Origin: Adiantum capillus-veneris
Taxonomy: Eukaryota > Streptophyta > Polypodiopsida > Polypodiales > Pteridaceae
Assembly (NCBI GenBank): GCA_014529385.2
Contig: CM043968.1
Location: forward strand, 2,798,001-2,862,000
DNA length: 64,000 nt
Direction: 5' to 3'
The notes below the pieces were generated by a model. The model worked only from the letters and a program-made list of their open reading frames with translations, searched no databases and was not told where the DNA came from. The translations under genes were made by a program, and so were the position numbers. How positions within the stretch are numbered: the stretch's first letter is position 1; the number at the start of each line of letters is the position of its first letter. Positions 46,201 to 58,320 of the stretch are shown piece by piece.

Positions 46201-47446
46201 AGAGAAACCTATGGCCTTTTAGCTTATGCAGTGGCACCCTATGTCCATAGGTCCATAGAATCTCTCACTGGAATAGATGGAAACAACCTCTGGCCCTTTA
46301 CCTTATACATTGGCACCTTATGGCCCTTATGACCATGTGTCAAAGAGCCTTTCATCCCTTGAGATTATACATGGGTACCCTATGGATATCACATCGTTAT
46401 AAAGAGGAACCTATGGCCTCAAGGCTAGAGGATGGCCTATGTGTCAATGTAGAAGCTCTCAAAGATCATTTGTGCCATTTACGGGGACCAACATATGCAC
46501 TATGATAGCCCTATGGCCCTAGGACCATAGGATCTCTATTTGCAATAGAGAGAAACCTATGGCCCTTGAGCTTATGCATTGGCACCCTATGACCCTAGGT
46601 CCATAGGATCTCTCACTAAAATAGAGGGACACAACCTATGGCCCTAAGTCCATAGGATCTCACATCATACTAAAGGGCACTCTATGGCCCTAGTGCCATA
46701 GGGTAGACTCGGTGTCAATGTAGAAGCTCTCAAAGAGCGTTTGGGCATTGAGCTTATACATTGGTAACCTATGGCCCTAAGGCCATAGGGTCTCACATCA
46801 TACTAGAGAGGAACCCATGGACTTAAGGGTAGAGGATGGCCTAGGGGTCAATGTGGAAGCTCTCAAAGAACATTTGGGCCATTCAAGGGAACCAACATAT
46901 GCACTACAATAGCCCTAGGAACATAGGATCTCAATTTTCAATTGAGAGAAACATATGTTCCTTTAGCTTATGCATTGGCACCCTGTGTCCCTAGGTCCAT
47001 AGCATCTCTCACTAGAATAGAGGGAAACAACCTATGGCCCTTTACCTTATACATTGGCACTTATGGCCCTAAGTCCATATGATCTCGCCATTATACTAAA
47101 GGGCACTCTATGGCCCTAGGGCCATAGGGTGGACTAAGTGTGTATGTAGAAGCTCTCAAAGAGCTTTTGGTCCCTTGAACTTATACATTGGTACCCTATG
47201 GCCCTAAGGCCAAAGGGTCGGTGTCACATCATACTAGAGAGGAACCCATGGCCTTAAGATTAGAGGATGACCTAGGGGTCAATGTAGAAGCTCTCAAAGA
47301 GAATTTGGACCATTCAAGAACACTAACATATACATTATGGTAGCTAGTATGGCCCTAGGACCATAGGATCTCTATTTACAATAAAGAGAAACCAATGGTC
47401 TTTGAGATTATGCATTAGCACCCTATGGCCCTAGGTCCATAGGATC
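43270..47446. repeat. Palindrome-rich satellite, about ten units of 345-430 bp
   Basis: Complex tandem array built on variants of CTATGGCCCTAGG, GGTCCATAGGATCTC, AGAAGCTCTCAAAGAGC and CTTATACATTGG. Using the anchor AACATAT, units start at 43753, 44173, 44581, 45007, 45407, 45751, 46142, 46490, 46894 and 47325; spacings run from 344 to 431. Within a unit there are three to four related sub-units of about 100 bp. Short inverted repeats occur throughout, for example a perfect 20-bp palindrome at 47108-47127. Short ORFs inside are chance. Confidence 0.9.
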
Positions 47447-49574
47447 TGTAAGATCCCCAATTTTTGTATCTCTTCTATAAAAAAAAAAAAAGCTTTCAAT
47501 ATCTATTCTACCAAATTTTGACTTAACACTAGGTTGGTAACCTAACGGGACAAAAAAGTGTCCTTTCAGGGTTTTGGAAAAAACCTCCAAAACCATAGTA
47601 GATCCACTCATTTTGTAAAATTTTTTCATGAGGTTATAGTTCAAGGCCTACTACCCATGGAAAAAATAAGAACCTTGTAAAATTTCTCATCTTTTGGTCA
47701 CACCAAGCCTTCAAAGTTGATGGACCAGTACATTTTCATCAAAACAGTCATTTCTTACGTTTTGTTGCATAAAAATAAGATTAGAGATTTTTGTAGGACT
47801 TGAGATAAATTCCCTAGTTAACTTCAATGGGTTGGTGATCAGAACATATGATTGCTTCTCACTCACTATTTTTTGTTTTGCCAAAAGAAATAGGTACAAA
47901 AAAGTTGAATTTTTACCATTCTGCAAACCTATCATCAAAGTTTCTATAGCCACGCTCAATACAAATAATATATGCATGTTTTCTTAGTTCCCTATTGTCC
48001 TTTAGGTTCATAAGGATCCATGGAGAATGTCAAAAGAATAATACATCTCTTACCAAGGGGAATCTTGGGGACAAAGATGAAGTGCTAAATACAGCAAACA
48101 TGAAAAAACTGGGTTCAACATTATGAGTTGTAGAATCCCATAGAAATTATTCAATATCTAGCCAAATTTGATACTTATGACTAGATATGGTTACTACCTA
48201 CAAAATGCATGTAGTTTTCACAAGAAACTGACAATATTGAAAAAGCTATACTTGATATACTAGAATGTTTAGTTTTCTTCTATAATTGAAAAAATCAACC
48301 ATCGTTGTCTACTACGCAAAATAGGGTATTAGGTGCCCCAAAACTCAAGGAATATTAGCTTTATGTTACAATATGCGACATAGAAAATCAAAACTGCATT
48401 TGGATATCATGAAAGTCACCAAAAAAATGATAGAAGAGCTAAAATTGGCTAAAAAATAGGATTTGATAATTTTTGTAATTTGGTCATAACTTACAACTTT
48501 AACATTTATTTCTCCCTAGAAGCATCAGGACATGTTGAGGACTACTAAAGATAGTTCTCTAGCGTTATAGACCTCACAAACATGAATTCTAGGGTGGTAT
48601 AGTTGCAAAAATTTGAAAAAAGCCAAAAACAGAACCCGTTTTTTCACATAGTTTAGGTTGTGAAATGTTGTGCAAGGACAAGGTTAAAGATGGAATTGAT
48701 ATTCCAAAAAAATGTCGAGTTTTTTTCAGCTCATGAGACAACTTTCTAGACAGATAGCACCTCAAAATCCATTTTGAAACCCTTGACATAATTCAAGGAA
48801 AATGGTCACTTAATAGGACATAAAAGTGTCCCATTACCAACCTAGTGTTCAAATGCTTGATTGACAGTATTGGAAGGTTCTAAAGTAAAAAGCAAGGTTG
48901 TTCCATGTTCCGGTAGGTTAGACAGACGTTTGGTTCAGTTTTGGAAAATTTCGCTATTTTTAGCTTTTTCATGCTTTTTATGCTTTTAGGTGCTTTTTTG
49001 CAAAAAGCAAGGTCGGATCCTTGATCTACGTGTCCCGACAAAGCTATGGTTCAATTTTATAAAAATATTCTTTTTAAGTGCTTTTCACTCTATTTTTAGC
49101 TTTTCATGATTTTTAATGCTTTTTAGTGAAAAGCGAGTCTGCTTTCTTATTCAAGTGGACGAGGAGAGCCCTTGGTTCAATTTTAGAAAATTTTGCTTTT
49201 TTCTATTCTTTTTACGCTATTTTTAGCTTTTCGGTGTTTTCGAAAAGCAACGTGCTTTTATGATGACCTGAGCATAAAAATATTAATTTTAGTCAATTCT
49301 TTTTGCAAAAATTGAATGGTAAGTGGGAGAGTTGATTGCCAAAACCTGTGCCATATTTTTAGAAAAGACTCTAGTCTTTTCCCAAAAGTTTGCAGCTAAT
49401 CTAGGCTGAGAGGGGATGCTAGTAGCTTGCCTTGGGCATCACTCTGGATTGTTGCAGTGCCTATAAATTGACAGGGAGTGCTCAAGTTTAAGTGTCGTCT
49501 TTGCGTCTACTACCGCAAGGCTATACGTATCTATCATACGGACTGGTGCAAGCTCTTCATCACCATCTCCATAA

Positions 49575-49580
<6 letters not shown>

Positions 49581-49623
<43 letters not shown>
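49581..49623. repeat. (CT)n microsatellite
   Basis: About 21 CT units, 110 bases downstream of the possible TATA box at 49460. Confidence 0.95.
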
Positions 49624-49625
<2 letters not shown>

Positions 49626-49828
49626 GATACTCTCGAAGGATACTGTCTCTCTACTTGCTTACTATCTTCTCTCTCATTTCATGGTGTACGCGCTCTCCGG
49701 AAGCTTTCGTGGTGAATACCTCTACGTAGCTCTCATCACCTCTCTCTTGCGGCAAAGCAAGAAGCCTTTCGACAGCCCCTAATCGGTTCTAAAGAACAGT
49801 GAGAAGCTCTAAACTCCATAGCCATCAT

Positions 49829-49831
<3 letters not shown>

Positions 49832-49919
<88 letters not shown>

Positions 49920-49949
49920 CGTGTGTGTGTGTGTGTTTTTTTTTTTTTT
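49832..49949. repeat. (GT)n microsatellite ending in a T run
   Basis: About 50 GT units with two interrupting GC, followed by about 14 T. The minus-strand ORF of polyHis-Thr here is an artefact of the repeat. Confidence 0.95.
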
Positions 49950-52152
49950 CTGAGTAGTCACCCTCTCAAGGATTGTTTTTTGCATACAAGTGCATGTATG
50001 GATTAACCGAGTACGTATGAAGTTGACCCATTCCATCATGTTTAACACACAGATTTATGCACATGATGCGTTTACGATTACGTGCGTGCATAAAAAACGC
50101 TTTTCGTTTCACGTCATATAGACGGTAGGAACACTGGTTTGGTCATAAATCACAAATCGTTATAAATCAGTCCGAACCCTTTATCACAGAGATAAAACAC
50201 ACCATTTAGAATATTTTCTCTCTTTGATGTCATGTGAAAAACACGCACGAGCTAAGAGATATGATCAAAAACAACTTTCTGTCCACTGCACAACCAATTT
50301 TTTTGGCTCCAAGCTCCTTGGAGAACCACTATATAGATTCATCGGATGGGAAAACCCACTTAACCAATTGAAAAACTTGATGAAAATTGATGATAAATAT
50401 ATTTAGGTCTCCTTTGTCACTTCGGGAATGCGAGTTATTTAATCGTTCCATAACCGGTTTTACCTACACGTGTAGAGGCGCTACCGGGGGGGTACCATAT
50501 GATCGTGAGTTAACCGAGCTGTTTTATATGTTTTATGGTTTGTTTTGGTGATTTGATTTCAGCTATTAGATGGCCATAAACTTATGTGAAGGTATACGGT
50601 TAGACATCCAAAACCACATAGGCAAATACGATTAAAGTGGTTTTCTTTTGGGGTTACCATTTGTTGTGAGAGTACGATATGGGTGAAGTGATGTGATAGA
50701 GTGTTAGTCTATATTATGGATCTGATCTTAATGCATTGGTTTGAGGTCAAATACTCTCATTTGCATGTTTTGCATGCTCCCAAAAATGCCAAAAAGTTGT
50801 TTTTTGCATGTGTGTGAAGTTATGGTTTATGGTTGACCTATAGGTGGGAGCTGTTTTGCATCATGGTTATGGTGATGCAATTTTATCATATGATGTATAG
50901 GAACTCATGGATTGATGTGGATGCCTCATATGCATGGTTATGATTGCTTCCCACCTTTCTAGGTCAAAACTAGCTCTATGTGCTAGAGAGGTGAAGTGCA
51001 GATGTGATACATGCGTGGTTGAATGTTGTCAAAATTTGATTTTTATATCATGATTAGTTTCTAGTAAGACTCCTTTTATGAATGAAAGAATCATGTCTTA
51101 AGACTTACATGTGTATGGACTCCAATTGATTGCAGGGGATAGGTCAAACTCCAAGTGTGGGAGTTGGTTCAGTGTGATTATGATTCATGGTTAAGGGCTG
51201 AGATTCCCTTATGGATTATGGTTGATATTCTATGGTGTAAACCGGTATGGCTCATGGTTTTTTTTAGATATGGTTATGCTGCCGAATTTTTTGCAGGAAT
51301 GTTATGTTCTAAACTGGTTATGCAGGATTGGTCATGCCTCACCCGAGTTGGGTGGAGTGCTCGCCCGTGTGAGGTGATTGGATTATGGTTTATGGTTTTG
51401 GGAATGGATCATGAAGTGATCTAGATGGTTTATGTTAGACGTATAAGGATAGAGACCCTGTCCAGTCTAACTGCTTAGAAAAGATTTTTTGTGCATATGG
51501 AAAGTGCTATTGTGATTGGACTCATGTGTTATGTTTCTCATGGCAGTGTCGCTACAAGACTAGGATCACCTAAATTGCTTAGCCTTAGCCTAAAGGGTCA
51601 TTGACCTGGGGCTTTGCTGGATCGGGGTGTTGCCTAGGTCTTCTTCTTTTTGTTAGGTTCATCTACACGGTTAGTGCATCGGGGGTTTAATGACCTACAC
51701 GGCTGACGCGTTGGGAATTTTGCCTTGTCTTTACCTAAACACCCAGTGCTAGGCATCAAAGAGGCGTGGCACCTAAATTGGTATGGTTGGCGTTGATACC
51801 CTACCACCTACTGGTACTTGGGATCCTTTCAAAGCTCGGGTTCATGGAGGGAGGCAAAGCGGCCTCAGCCTATGTCTGGCTTAGGTAGGTTGGAGGTGTT
51901 TTGGCTCACTCCTGGCGAAGTGAAATTCTCTCTATCCGTTGCAGAGCGGAAGTGGATGGGTGGACCAGTCGATCCCTACACAGGGTCCCGTGCTCTGCTA
52001 GTTATTTTGTCATAAAACTTTTGATGTTATGGTATACCCAGATTTTTGTCATTGCATTAATACATGGTTGCCTATTTTATTTAGATGGGGCATTTAAAGA
52101 TTCTTTGTTGTCATTTTCTCATGTCTCTGTGCACTCTATTTCCCCCTCCACT

Positions 52153-52156
<4 letters not shown>

Positions 52157-52201
<45 letters not shown>
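52157..52201. repeat. (TC)n microsatellite
   Basis: About 22 TC units just upstream of the gypsy pol fragment. Confidence 0.95.
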
Positions 52202-52204
<3 letters not shown>

Positions 52205-52447
52205 TGCAACGTAGTGTACACATATATTCACCCTCCACAATGTTAAGACTCTTAATTGACTTTCAAAAATGACAATAACTCGAGGGTTACAGCTAGTGGG
52301 AAACAGGGGAAGACCAAGCTCGGACTAGTGAACTTTACCAAACTTATGAAGAGTCATAGGAAGATGGAAAGGATTTACGCAATAAAGCTTAAGCCTAAGG
52401 AGAAGAAGATAGATTCACATGAACCCAAATGGATAACAGAATTTTGA

Positions 52448-53040
52448 TGATGTAGTTCTCGAAGAATTGTTGCAGTTACCACCCAAGCGTGATGTTGATC
52501 ATGCAATAGAGAGTTGCTCGTAGACCTTACAAAATGTCAGTACCTGAATCTGCGAAACTTAAAGAGAAATTAACTCAACTTCTTGAACAAGACTTCATTC
52601 GAACCAGCGTTTCTCCATGGAATACTCTTGTTTTCTTTAATCAGAAGAAGGATGGTACTCTATGTCTTTGTACGATTATCGTGGATTGAACCACGCAACA
52701 GTCAAGAATAAGTATGCAATACCAAGGATTGATGAACTGCTTGACCGATTACATGGAGCTTCTACCTTCACAAAGATTGATATTAAGTCAGGGTATTACC
52801 AAATCCAAATCAAGGAGGAGGACATACCAAAGACACGGTTTAATACTCGTTTTGGATATTATGAATTTACAATTATGCCTTTTGGACTTACTAATGCTCC
52901 TAGAACTTTTAATCGTCTTATGACTGACGTCTTTCGTGATTTTATTCTTGTCTTCTTTGATGATATCGTGGTTTACTCAAGAAACAGAGAAGAACATGAA
53001 CAACATGTGCGGCAAGTACTTGAACTTCTTCGTTATCGGG
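52448..53040 (+). pseudogene. Reverse transcriptase, first part, of a plus-strand gypsy element
   Basis: Starts in the protease-RT linker (VLEELLQLPPKRDVDHAIE), then PYKMSVPESAKLKEKLTQLL, FIRTSVSPWNTLVFF, and after a frame change YRGLNHATVKNKYAIPRIDE, HGASTFTKIDIKSGYYQIQI (first Asp), [20 protein letters not shown] and the catalytic box FDDIVVYSR (FFDD, about 52957-52968). The motifs fit a chromovirus-like gypsy RT. The frame ends near 53040 (VLELLR) where foreign sequence begins, and it resumes at 55412. Gag is not seen upstream. About ten codons are missing before PYKMS. Confidence 0.85.
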
Positions 53041-53559
53041 GGATATGTGTTCGCTACGTGAGCCGGGCAGGCGCCGGGCCTCTGGCTGTGGGAGGTGTGA
53101 AAGAGAGAGAACAAGAACAACTGATGTAACTGAATCTGGAAATCACTGTAATCATCAATCAATTGATTAATGCTTGAGTACAACTTAATCCTTAGCCAAG
53201 GCGGGCTGTTAACAGCACCGTCACTTGGATCATCTGCCCACTAGGAGTTTAAGCTCCCGCTTTACAGAATTAACTGGACCGTTAACGACACAGGACTTAT
53301 CAGAATGTTAAATCAATTTCTAGGTGATGACGGTTATGGAAATTTTCCTCATGTTGCTTCATCTGCTTCAAATGCCCCGTAGATTCTGCAGTCTTCAATT
53401 CTGCTCACTACCTCAATCATCAAGCTTCAGTAGTTATTAATTATCCTGCTTTGTGTGCATGCACTTACTTATCTGTCATTTATGAATTTTTATATCTCCT
53501 CTAATCCATTTGCTCTGATCTCCTTTGGTCCTCCGACTCTCTTTTTCTTGAGTACCTTA

Positions 53560-53712
53560 TCTTGCCGGAATCTGCTTATCTGCTCTTGCCAAGCATCCTT
53601 TCCCTTGCCGAAATTTGCTTATCTGCTCTTGCCAAACTTCACTCTTTACCTTGCCGAGATCTACCTTACCTTCTCTTGCCAAACTTCACTCTTTCCCTTG
53701 CCGAGATCTTCT
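53560..53712. repeat. Minisatellite of CTTGCCGAGATCT-type units
   Basis: About three to four imperfect units of 50 bp, each with CTTGCCG(A/G)(A/G)AT followed by CTCTTGCCAA. Plus-strand ORFs across it (53455-53888) show the repeat as a repeated peptide and are not taken as genes. Confidence 0.75.
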
Positions 53713-53909
53713 TACTCTTGAGTGAGAGAGTTCGTAGCTTTTCCGATTCAATTGTGAGCTTGAAGCCGAGCCTAGTTCCTTTATGCCTCCTCTTGATTAT
53801 GGCCGAGAGAGGGAGAGAACACCGTGTTCTTGCTCCTTCGAGTCTTGGCTTCCTCTTATGGCTCAAGGTCCTGAGAAAGAGAGAGTGAGAGACTTTTCCT
53901 TGCCTTGGC

Positions 53910-53913
<4 letters not shown>

Positions 53914-53949
<36 letters not shown>
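53914..53949. repeat. (GA)n microsatellite
   Basis: About 18 GA units inside the 2.4-kb insertion. Confidence 0.95.
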
Positions 53950-53952
<3 letters not shown>

Positions 53953-55411
53953 TTCCTCCCTTGGCTCCCTTCACCTCCTCGGCTTCCCCTCTTCACTCAT
54001 TTTCCTGCTCCTCCTTAATTGCCTTGCCTTCGTTCAAGCTTCCCTCGAGCTTACCTCCTTTATCTTGCCTTCGTTCCCCGTTTTTTTCTTCCACCCCCTC
54101 TTGCCCTCGTTGGCTTGCAATCCCCGCATGCAAAAGGCATCGTCCTATTATTAGCCAATAGCGCCACCGCTACTGACGTGGCAAGAATCGTCTCTATGAT
54201 GTGGCAGGGTGGGATTTCGACCGGCACGGAATCGCGCGGGAGCAGCTGCAAAATTCTACGCCATGACATGCTGATTCTTTCTCGTCACAGGGCCTCGCTC
54301 GTCTGAGTAGTCCCCTGGCCATTGCGAGCAAAAATGTCTCCCTCCACCCTCTCGTTTTCTGTTGCACGATGCCATGTCCCCCTTTTTCCTTTTGTTCACA
54401 CGCTTAATAAGGTATTGGGCGGCCATTCAGTGAGCCTTTGGGCGGGCCGCCATTGTTATGTTGCTTGGGCGGCCGACTTAATGGCTTGGGCGGGCAATCA
54501 TTGGCCATTTGATTGTCTTGGGCGGCCATTGGGCGGCCCTATGAAGGGCATCAAATTTGGCATACATATCGGCTAAGCATCGCTGCGCTTCCTTCATAGG
54601 GCGGCATTGGCGTACATGCTAGTCAAGGCAATGCAGTAGGCATCAATTTTGGCATACGTATCGATTAAAGCATCACCAATCACCACATCTTTCTTCAGCC
54701 GCCCTCGATTGACAATGTCATCGTGAATTTTATTGTCCGTAACAGCATCTCGAATAATCCCGAAATCACCCAACTCAGCAGTGTCGCGACAATTGACAGT
54801 GGATTCTGCCTGTCAAGCCGTAAATCCCATTAGACTTCTCAAACTGCATAAAATGCATACAAACTCTGCTAAGGCTGTAAATTTCTAGATGGCGCTCCGA
54901 CAGAGGCGACCGACCTGGCACGGAACCGGCCCCCGGGGAAACTTAAACTGGCGATATCTTGGCAACCAGAACTCTGATCACTGATATGTAAACACCGATG
55001 CGCTCCACAAAGTGAGCACTTCAGGCCCGTGCATTCATTTCATTTATGTCACCTCAGCTGCAGTTGCCCAATCCGGTACGGATCTGCAATCGACTTGAAC
55101 TTTAAACTGCCATAACATCTTCACCGTAGCTCCTATCGACGAGCCGTAAAGACAGGCCGGTAGAGCACTTCAAGCACTGCAGTTCTAGATCATAATATCC
55201 CATCTGTGTTCACTCTAAGCATACTCCTTTTTGGAATCATTAAGGCATATGTTGGCCCTTGTAAGCCGCATCTGGCATACATTAATCATTAAACTTGGCC
55301 TGTTAACAAGCCCTCATCACTGACCATTAATCAAGTAGGATTTCAATAAGCTTAGATTGCATTTCTCTGCTCTTTTTCTCATCATGGCAGCGGAGCTGCA
55401 CGACACCGTCA

Positions 55412-56330
55412 AAATAAACTTTATGCCAAACGTAGAAAATGCACCTTCTTTACTGACTAGGTGGAATATTTGGGATTTATTGTATCTAAGGATGGTGTTT
55501 CTACTGATCCAAGTAAGATTGAAGATGTTATAGCTTGACCTATACCAAAATCGGTACGAGAAGTACGTGGCTTTCTTGGTTTGATAGGATGGTATCGTAC
55601 ATTTATTGAAGGTTATGTTAAAATTACATCTCCATTGACTAATACTCTTAAGAGAGCTAAAGTGTTTACTTGTAATGAACATGCTCAAGCTAGTTTTGAG
55701 AAACTCAAAGAAGCTTTGGTGAATGCTCCAATACTACAGCTTCTAAACTTTTCAAAGACATTCATTGTGCTCAATGATGCAAGTGGACAAGCAATTGGTG
55801 GCGTTCTGTCTCAAGAAGGAAAACTAGTAGCTTATGAATCTCGTAAGTTATATATACATGAGTTAAATTATCCTACACATGACTTGGAATAATTGGCCGT
55901 TGTGAATGCTCTTAAACTATGGTAACATTATCTTCTTAGAAGGAGATTTGAACTACATACTGACCATAAAAGAATGAAGTGGATCTACACCCAACCTGAC
56001 CTTAATATGAGGAAATGAAGATGGATGGATTTGTTATGCAAATATGATTTTGGAATTTAATATAAACCTGGGAAGGAAAATCTTGTGGCCGATGCTTGAG
56101 CAGGAAGAGTATTGTAGCGGTTGTCACAACCTCTACTACGTTTTTATTTGACCTTATTCGAGAAGGTATGACTCGTGACCCGTATTACATAAAAATCCGC
56201 TACTTGAAAAGCCTAAATAATCGCACAGAGAAGCAAGAAAGAAAAATCAAACGCTTCCATGTTGAAGGAGATGACTCCTATGAGACAAGATCTGAAGATG
56301 GACAACCACCATAGAGCAGCTTGCCAAGGT
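55412..56330 (+). pseudogene. RT thumb, RNase H and linker of the plus-strand gypsy element
   Basis: Resumes with NKLYAKRRKCTFFTD*VEYLG, then [20 protein letters not shown] (connection) and the RNase H motifs [20 protein letters not shown] (first Asp), YPTHDLE, ELHTDHKRMKWI and YKPGKENLVADA. The linker NNRTEKQERKIKRFHVEGD marks the approach to the integrase zinc-binding domain, after which the frame is lost. Stops include TAG in TD*VEY, TAA in GI*YKP (both possibly Gln), and TGA in IA*PIP (Trp expected) and RK*RWM. Integrase is not found downstream; the sequence breaks off near 56330. Confidence 0.82.
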
Positions 56331-57640
56331 CAATGTGGATGGCCTCAAAAGTTCGTGTGAAGGACTCTATTGGCTCCCACTCTACAAAATTGGATGGAAA
56401 AACATCTCCAAACATGAACAAACAATGAAAACCTTATAGACATCAAAGCAATATATATGGAAAAATAACAAAATATACAATCCAAAAACTTGACAGACGA
56501 GTGAAATTACAGTTTGCAAGAAACCTCGATGGAGCCACTACTGTCTCTAGCTTCAGTTGTGAAGCAACATACACATGCTACACATTTGCAAGCCAATTTC
56601 CATCATGGGTTTGCTTAAATCCATGATCTTTCCCTTTTAATGGTGTTCTCAAAAATCCATGTGTCTCCTTGAGACCTTGTGTGCACCTCTTGAGCTGGGC
56701 TTCATTGTCACCCATATCAATTATTTGAACTCCATTGTCACCCAGCATCCATTGTCGTCTTGTACATTGCTACATGAAATGGAGTCAATGACACTCCCAG
56801 GTCGTCGAGTACCTGATGATGCCATGGAAAAAGGTGGCACAACCTGCATAGAAACACTTATGATTGACCTATGCACATCCATGCTCTCAGCTGCACAAAG
56901 AGCAAGATTCTTGGTGGTGCCCAAAGACACTTTAAGTCACTTATTGTTGTATTGCTCCACTTGCAAGTTGGCTTAATGGGAAATATAATGTTGCAAATCT
57001 TGAAAGGGAAGTAGATCCTCCCTAGAGAGGTTAATGGAGAAGGAGCAGTAACCCGGTTGAGGAAAGAAAGAGGGAAAATCTAGCAAAAGGATATGCTACA
57101 AATATTTAGTTTTAGGTAAAGGTGGTTTGTGAGGGTCATGGAGTAATGGAGAACTTCATCTTAAGTAGAATGCAATGAGCTTGAGGAGGGAAAGGAGGTT
57201 CAAACTTCTGCTGCAAAGCTTTTGGGAGGGAAAAGTGAAAGGAAGGAAAGAGAAGCAACTTTTTGAGTGAAGAGAAGAGAGAGATAGTACAATAGAGAGA
57301 GAGGGAGGGAATGATTAGCACGTTTTTGGGGGGACCCCTTTTTATGAGAGAGGGGGGGAGAAACTAGTAGCCACTAGAGAGAGAAAAGATTGGTTTTTAC
57401 CCATCTGTATAGAGAAAAGTTCAGCTTTTTGGATTTATAAGAGATTTTCTCTTTATATTTTATAAAAGAGCACAAGTTTGACCACTTACTTTTAAGCCCT
57501 GCCATACCCACCATTTTACTCCACATGGCATCCACCCATTTGTCCCTACCATAATTTCCCTTTAAACCCCATGGCAAATAAAGAGGCCCCCTAAGATCCC
57601 ACTCCGTTCCTAATGTGAGCGGCTCGTTGTATCCCCATTG
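56331..57640. other. Unassigned region
   Basis: No recognised gene. Opposing short ORFs lie at 56659-56976 (plus) and 56721-56930 (minus), with mixed composition but no known motif. From 57230 to 57390 the sequence is purine-rich (GAGAG and GGGGG runs). It may be further decayed retroelement sequence. Confidence 0.4.
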
Positions 57641-58320
57641 GCTATTCTATCCTAGAAGGATATCCTCTAGGTTTGTACTTTTGACTTGCAATGAACATGA
57701 GCATATTTTCATCCATCGTATAATGATTTTTTATTTGTTTAGAAGTGTATGAAAGTTGTACATCCTCATATGATCTTACCCAAGAAAAATAATCCCTAAT
57801 AGTATATGCGACTCCTTTAGGCTCTCTCCCATATGTTTCCAATTGCTCTTTATAATAAGAAGTTGGTGGAAATTTTTTTTGACTTGTGAGTGCCTCTATA
57901 GGCTATGTATATTGAACAATAGTCCTATTGTCTTGAGGTAAAGGAGGTTGTTGGCCCAACATAGGTTGTGGCTTATCTTCCACTTGTGCTGTGTTACTTG
58001 GGTCTATTTGGTACCTCAATGGTGATGGAAAAGGTTCCACCCATAGAGGTGCATATGGCCTTTTCCTCAAGTAATTTTGGTTGGAAAAAACACTTATTTG
58101 TCTCATGGTTGGTGTATTTCTTCTTGATTCCACACCACTTCAATGCTTTACATATATTTACCTCTTGTGGTGATTGTTGTCGTAGATTTAGATTTTGTCG
58201 ATAGGTTGGTTCATCCTTCGCATCACTTCCTCAACCACTTGATCATTATTTGGTGTGATTGAAGTAGGAGCACTACATTTTTTTGATGATTCATTGGTGG
58301 TTGGAGAGACATTCTAATAG
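57641..58320 (-). pseudogene. Gag fragment of a relative of the giant element
   Basis: The minus-strand frames read KRPYAPLWVEP and QPMLGQQPPLPQ (about 58070-57920), and ENMLMFIASQKYKPRGY (about 57710-57660). They match, in the same order, RERPYAPQA, QSVLGQQPPLPG and ERTLMFIANGGIDGQRH in the giant element's gag (27440-27030). Only the segment between capsid and zinc knuckle remains, with several stops. Together with the primer site and LTR start at 59.5 kb it marks a minus-strand relic of the same lineage. Confidence 0.75.

Larger units (their letters stand above)
47447..52447. other. Non-coding stretch, possibly LTR and leader of a plus-strand gypsy element
   Basis: No convincing gene. It begins TGTAAGATCCCC, similar to the start of the nested family's LTR (TGTAAGGTCCC), directly after the satellite. 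CTATAAAT at about 49460 followed by a CT tract looks like a core promoter on the plus strand. The segment 48840-49260 contains several loose repeats of GCTTTTTAGC-like sequence. An RT of the same general type as the nested family follows at 52.5 kb. I see neither the LTR end nor a primer site, so the LTR reading is tentative. Confidence 0.35.
53041..55411. mobile_element. Unclassified 2.4-kb insertion in the gypsy RT
   Basis: Splits the RT frame between LELLR and NKLYAKRRK. The trinucleotide CGT is found on both sides of the insert (before 53041 and just before 55412) and may be a target duplication. Base composition is richer in GC than its surroundings. It contains a minisatellite (53560-53712), a GA tract (53914-53949) and a GGGCGGCC-rich block (54410-54540). 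No terminal inverted repeats, transposase or RT are visible. It could be a solo LTR or a non-autonomous element. Confidence 0.5.

Noticed and set aside
43657-46505. Short ORFs in the satellite
   Set aside because: Chance frames in a tandem array; they are not conserved from unit to unit.
49809-50048. Thr-His repeat protein
   Set aside because: Translation of the (GT)n microsatellite.
47447-52000. A complete 5' LTR and leader for the gypsy pol at 52.5 kb
   Set aside because: The start motif and a TATA-like box fit, but I found no LTR end, primer site or gag, so it is kept only as a tentative note.
53455-54306. Several overlapping plus-strand ORFs and a minus-strand ORF at 53666-53974
   Set aside because: They cross the minisatellite and the GA tract and show repeat-derived peptides; no consistent frame.
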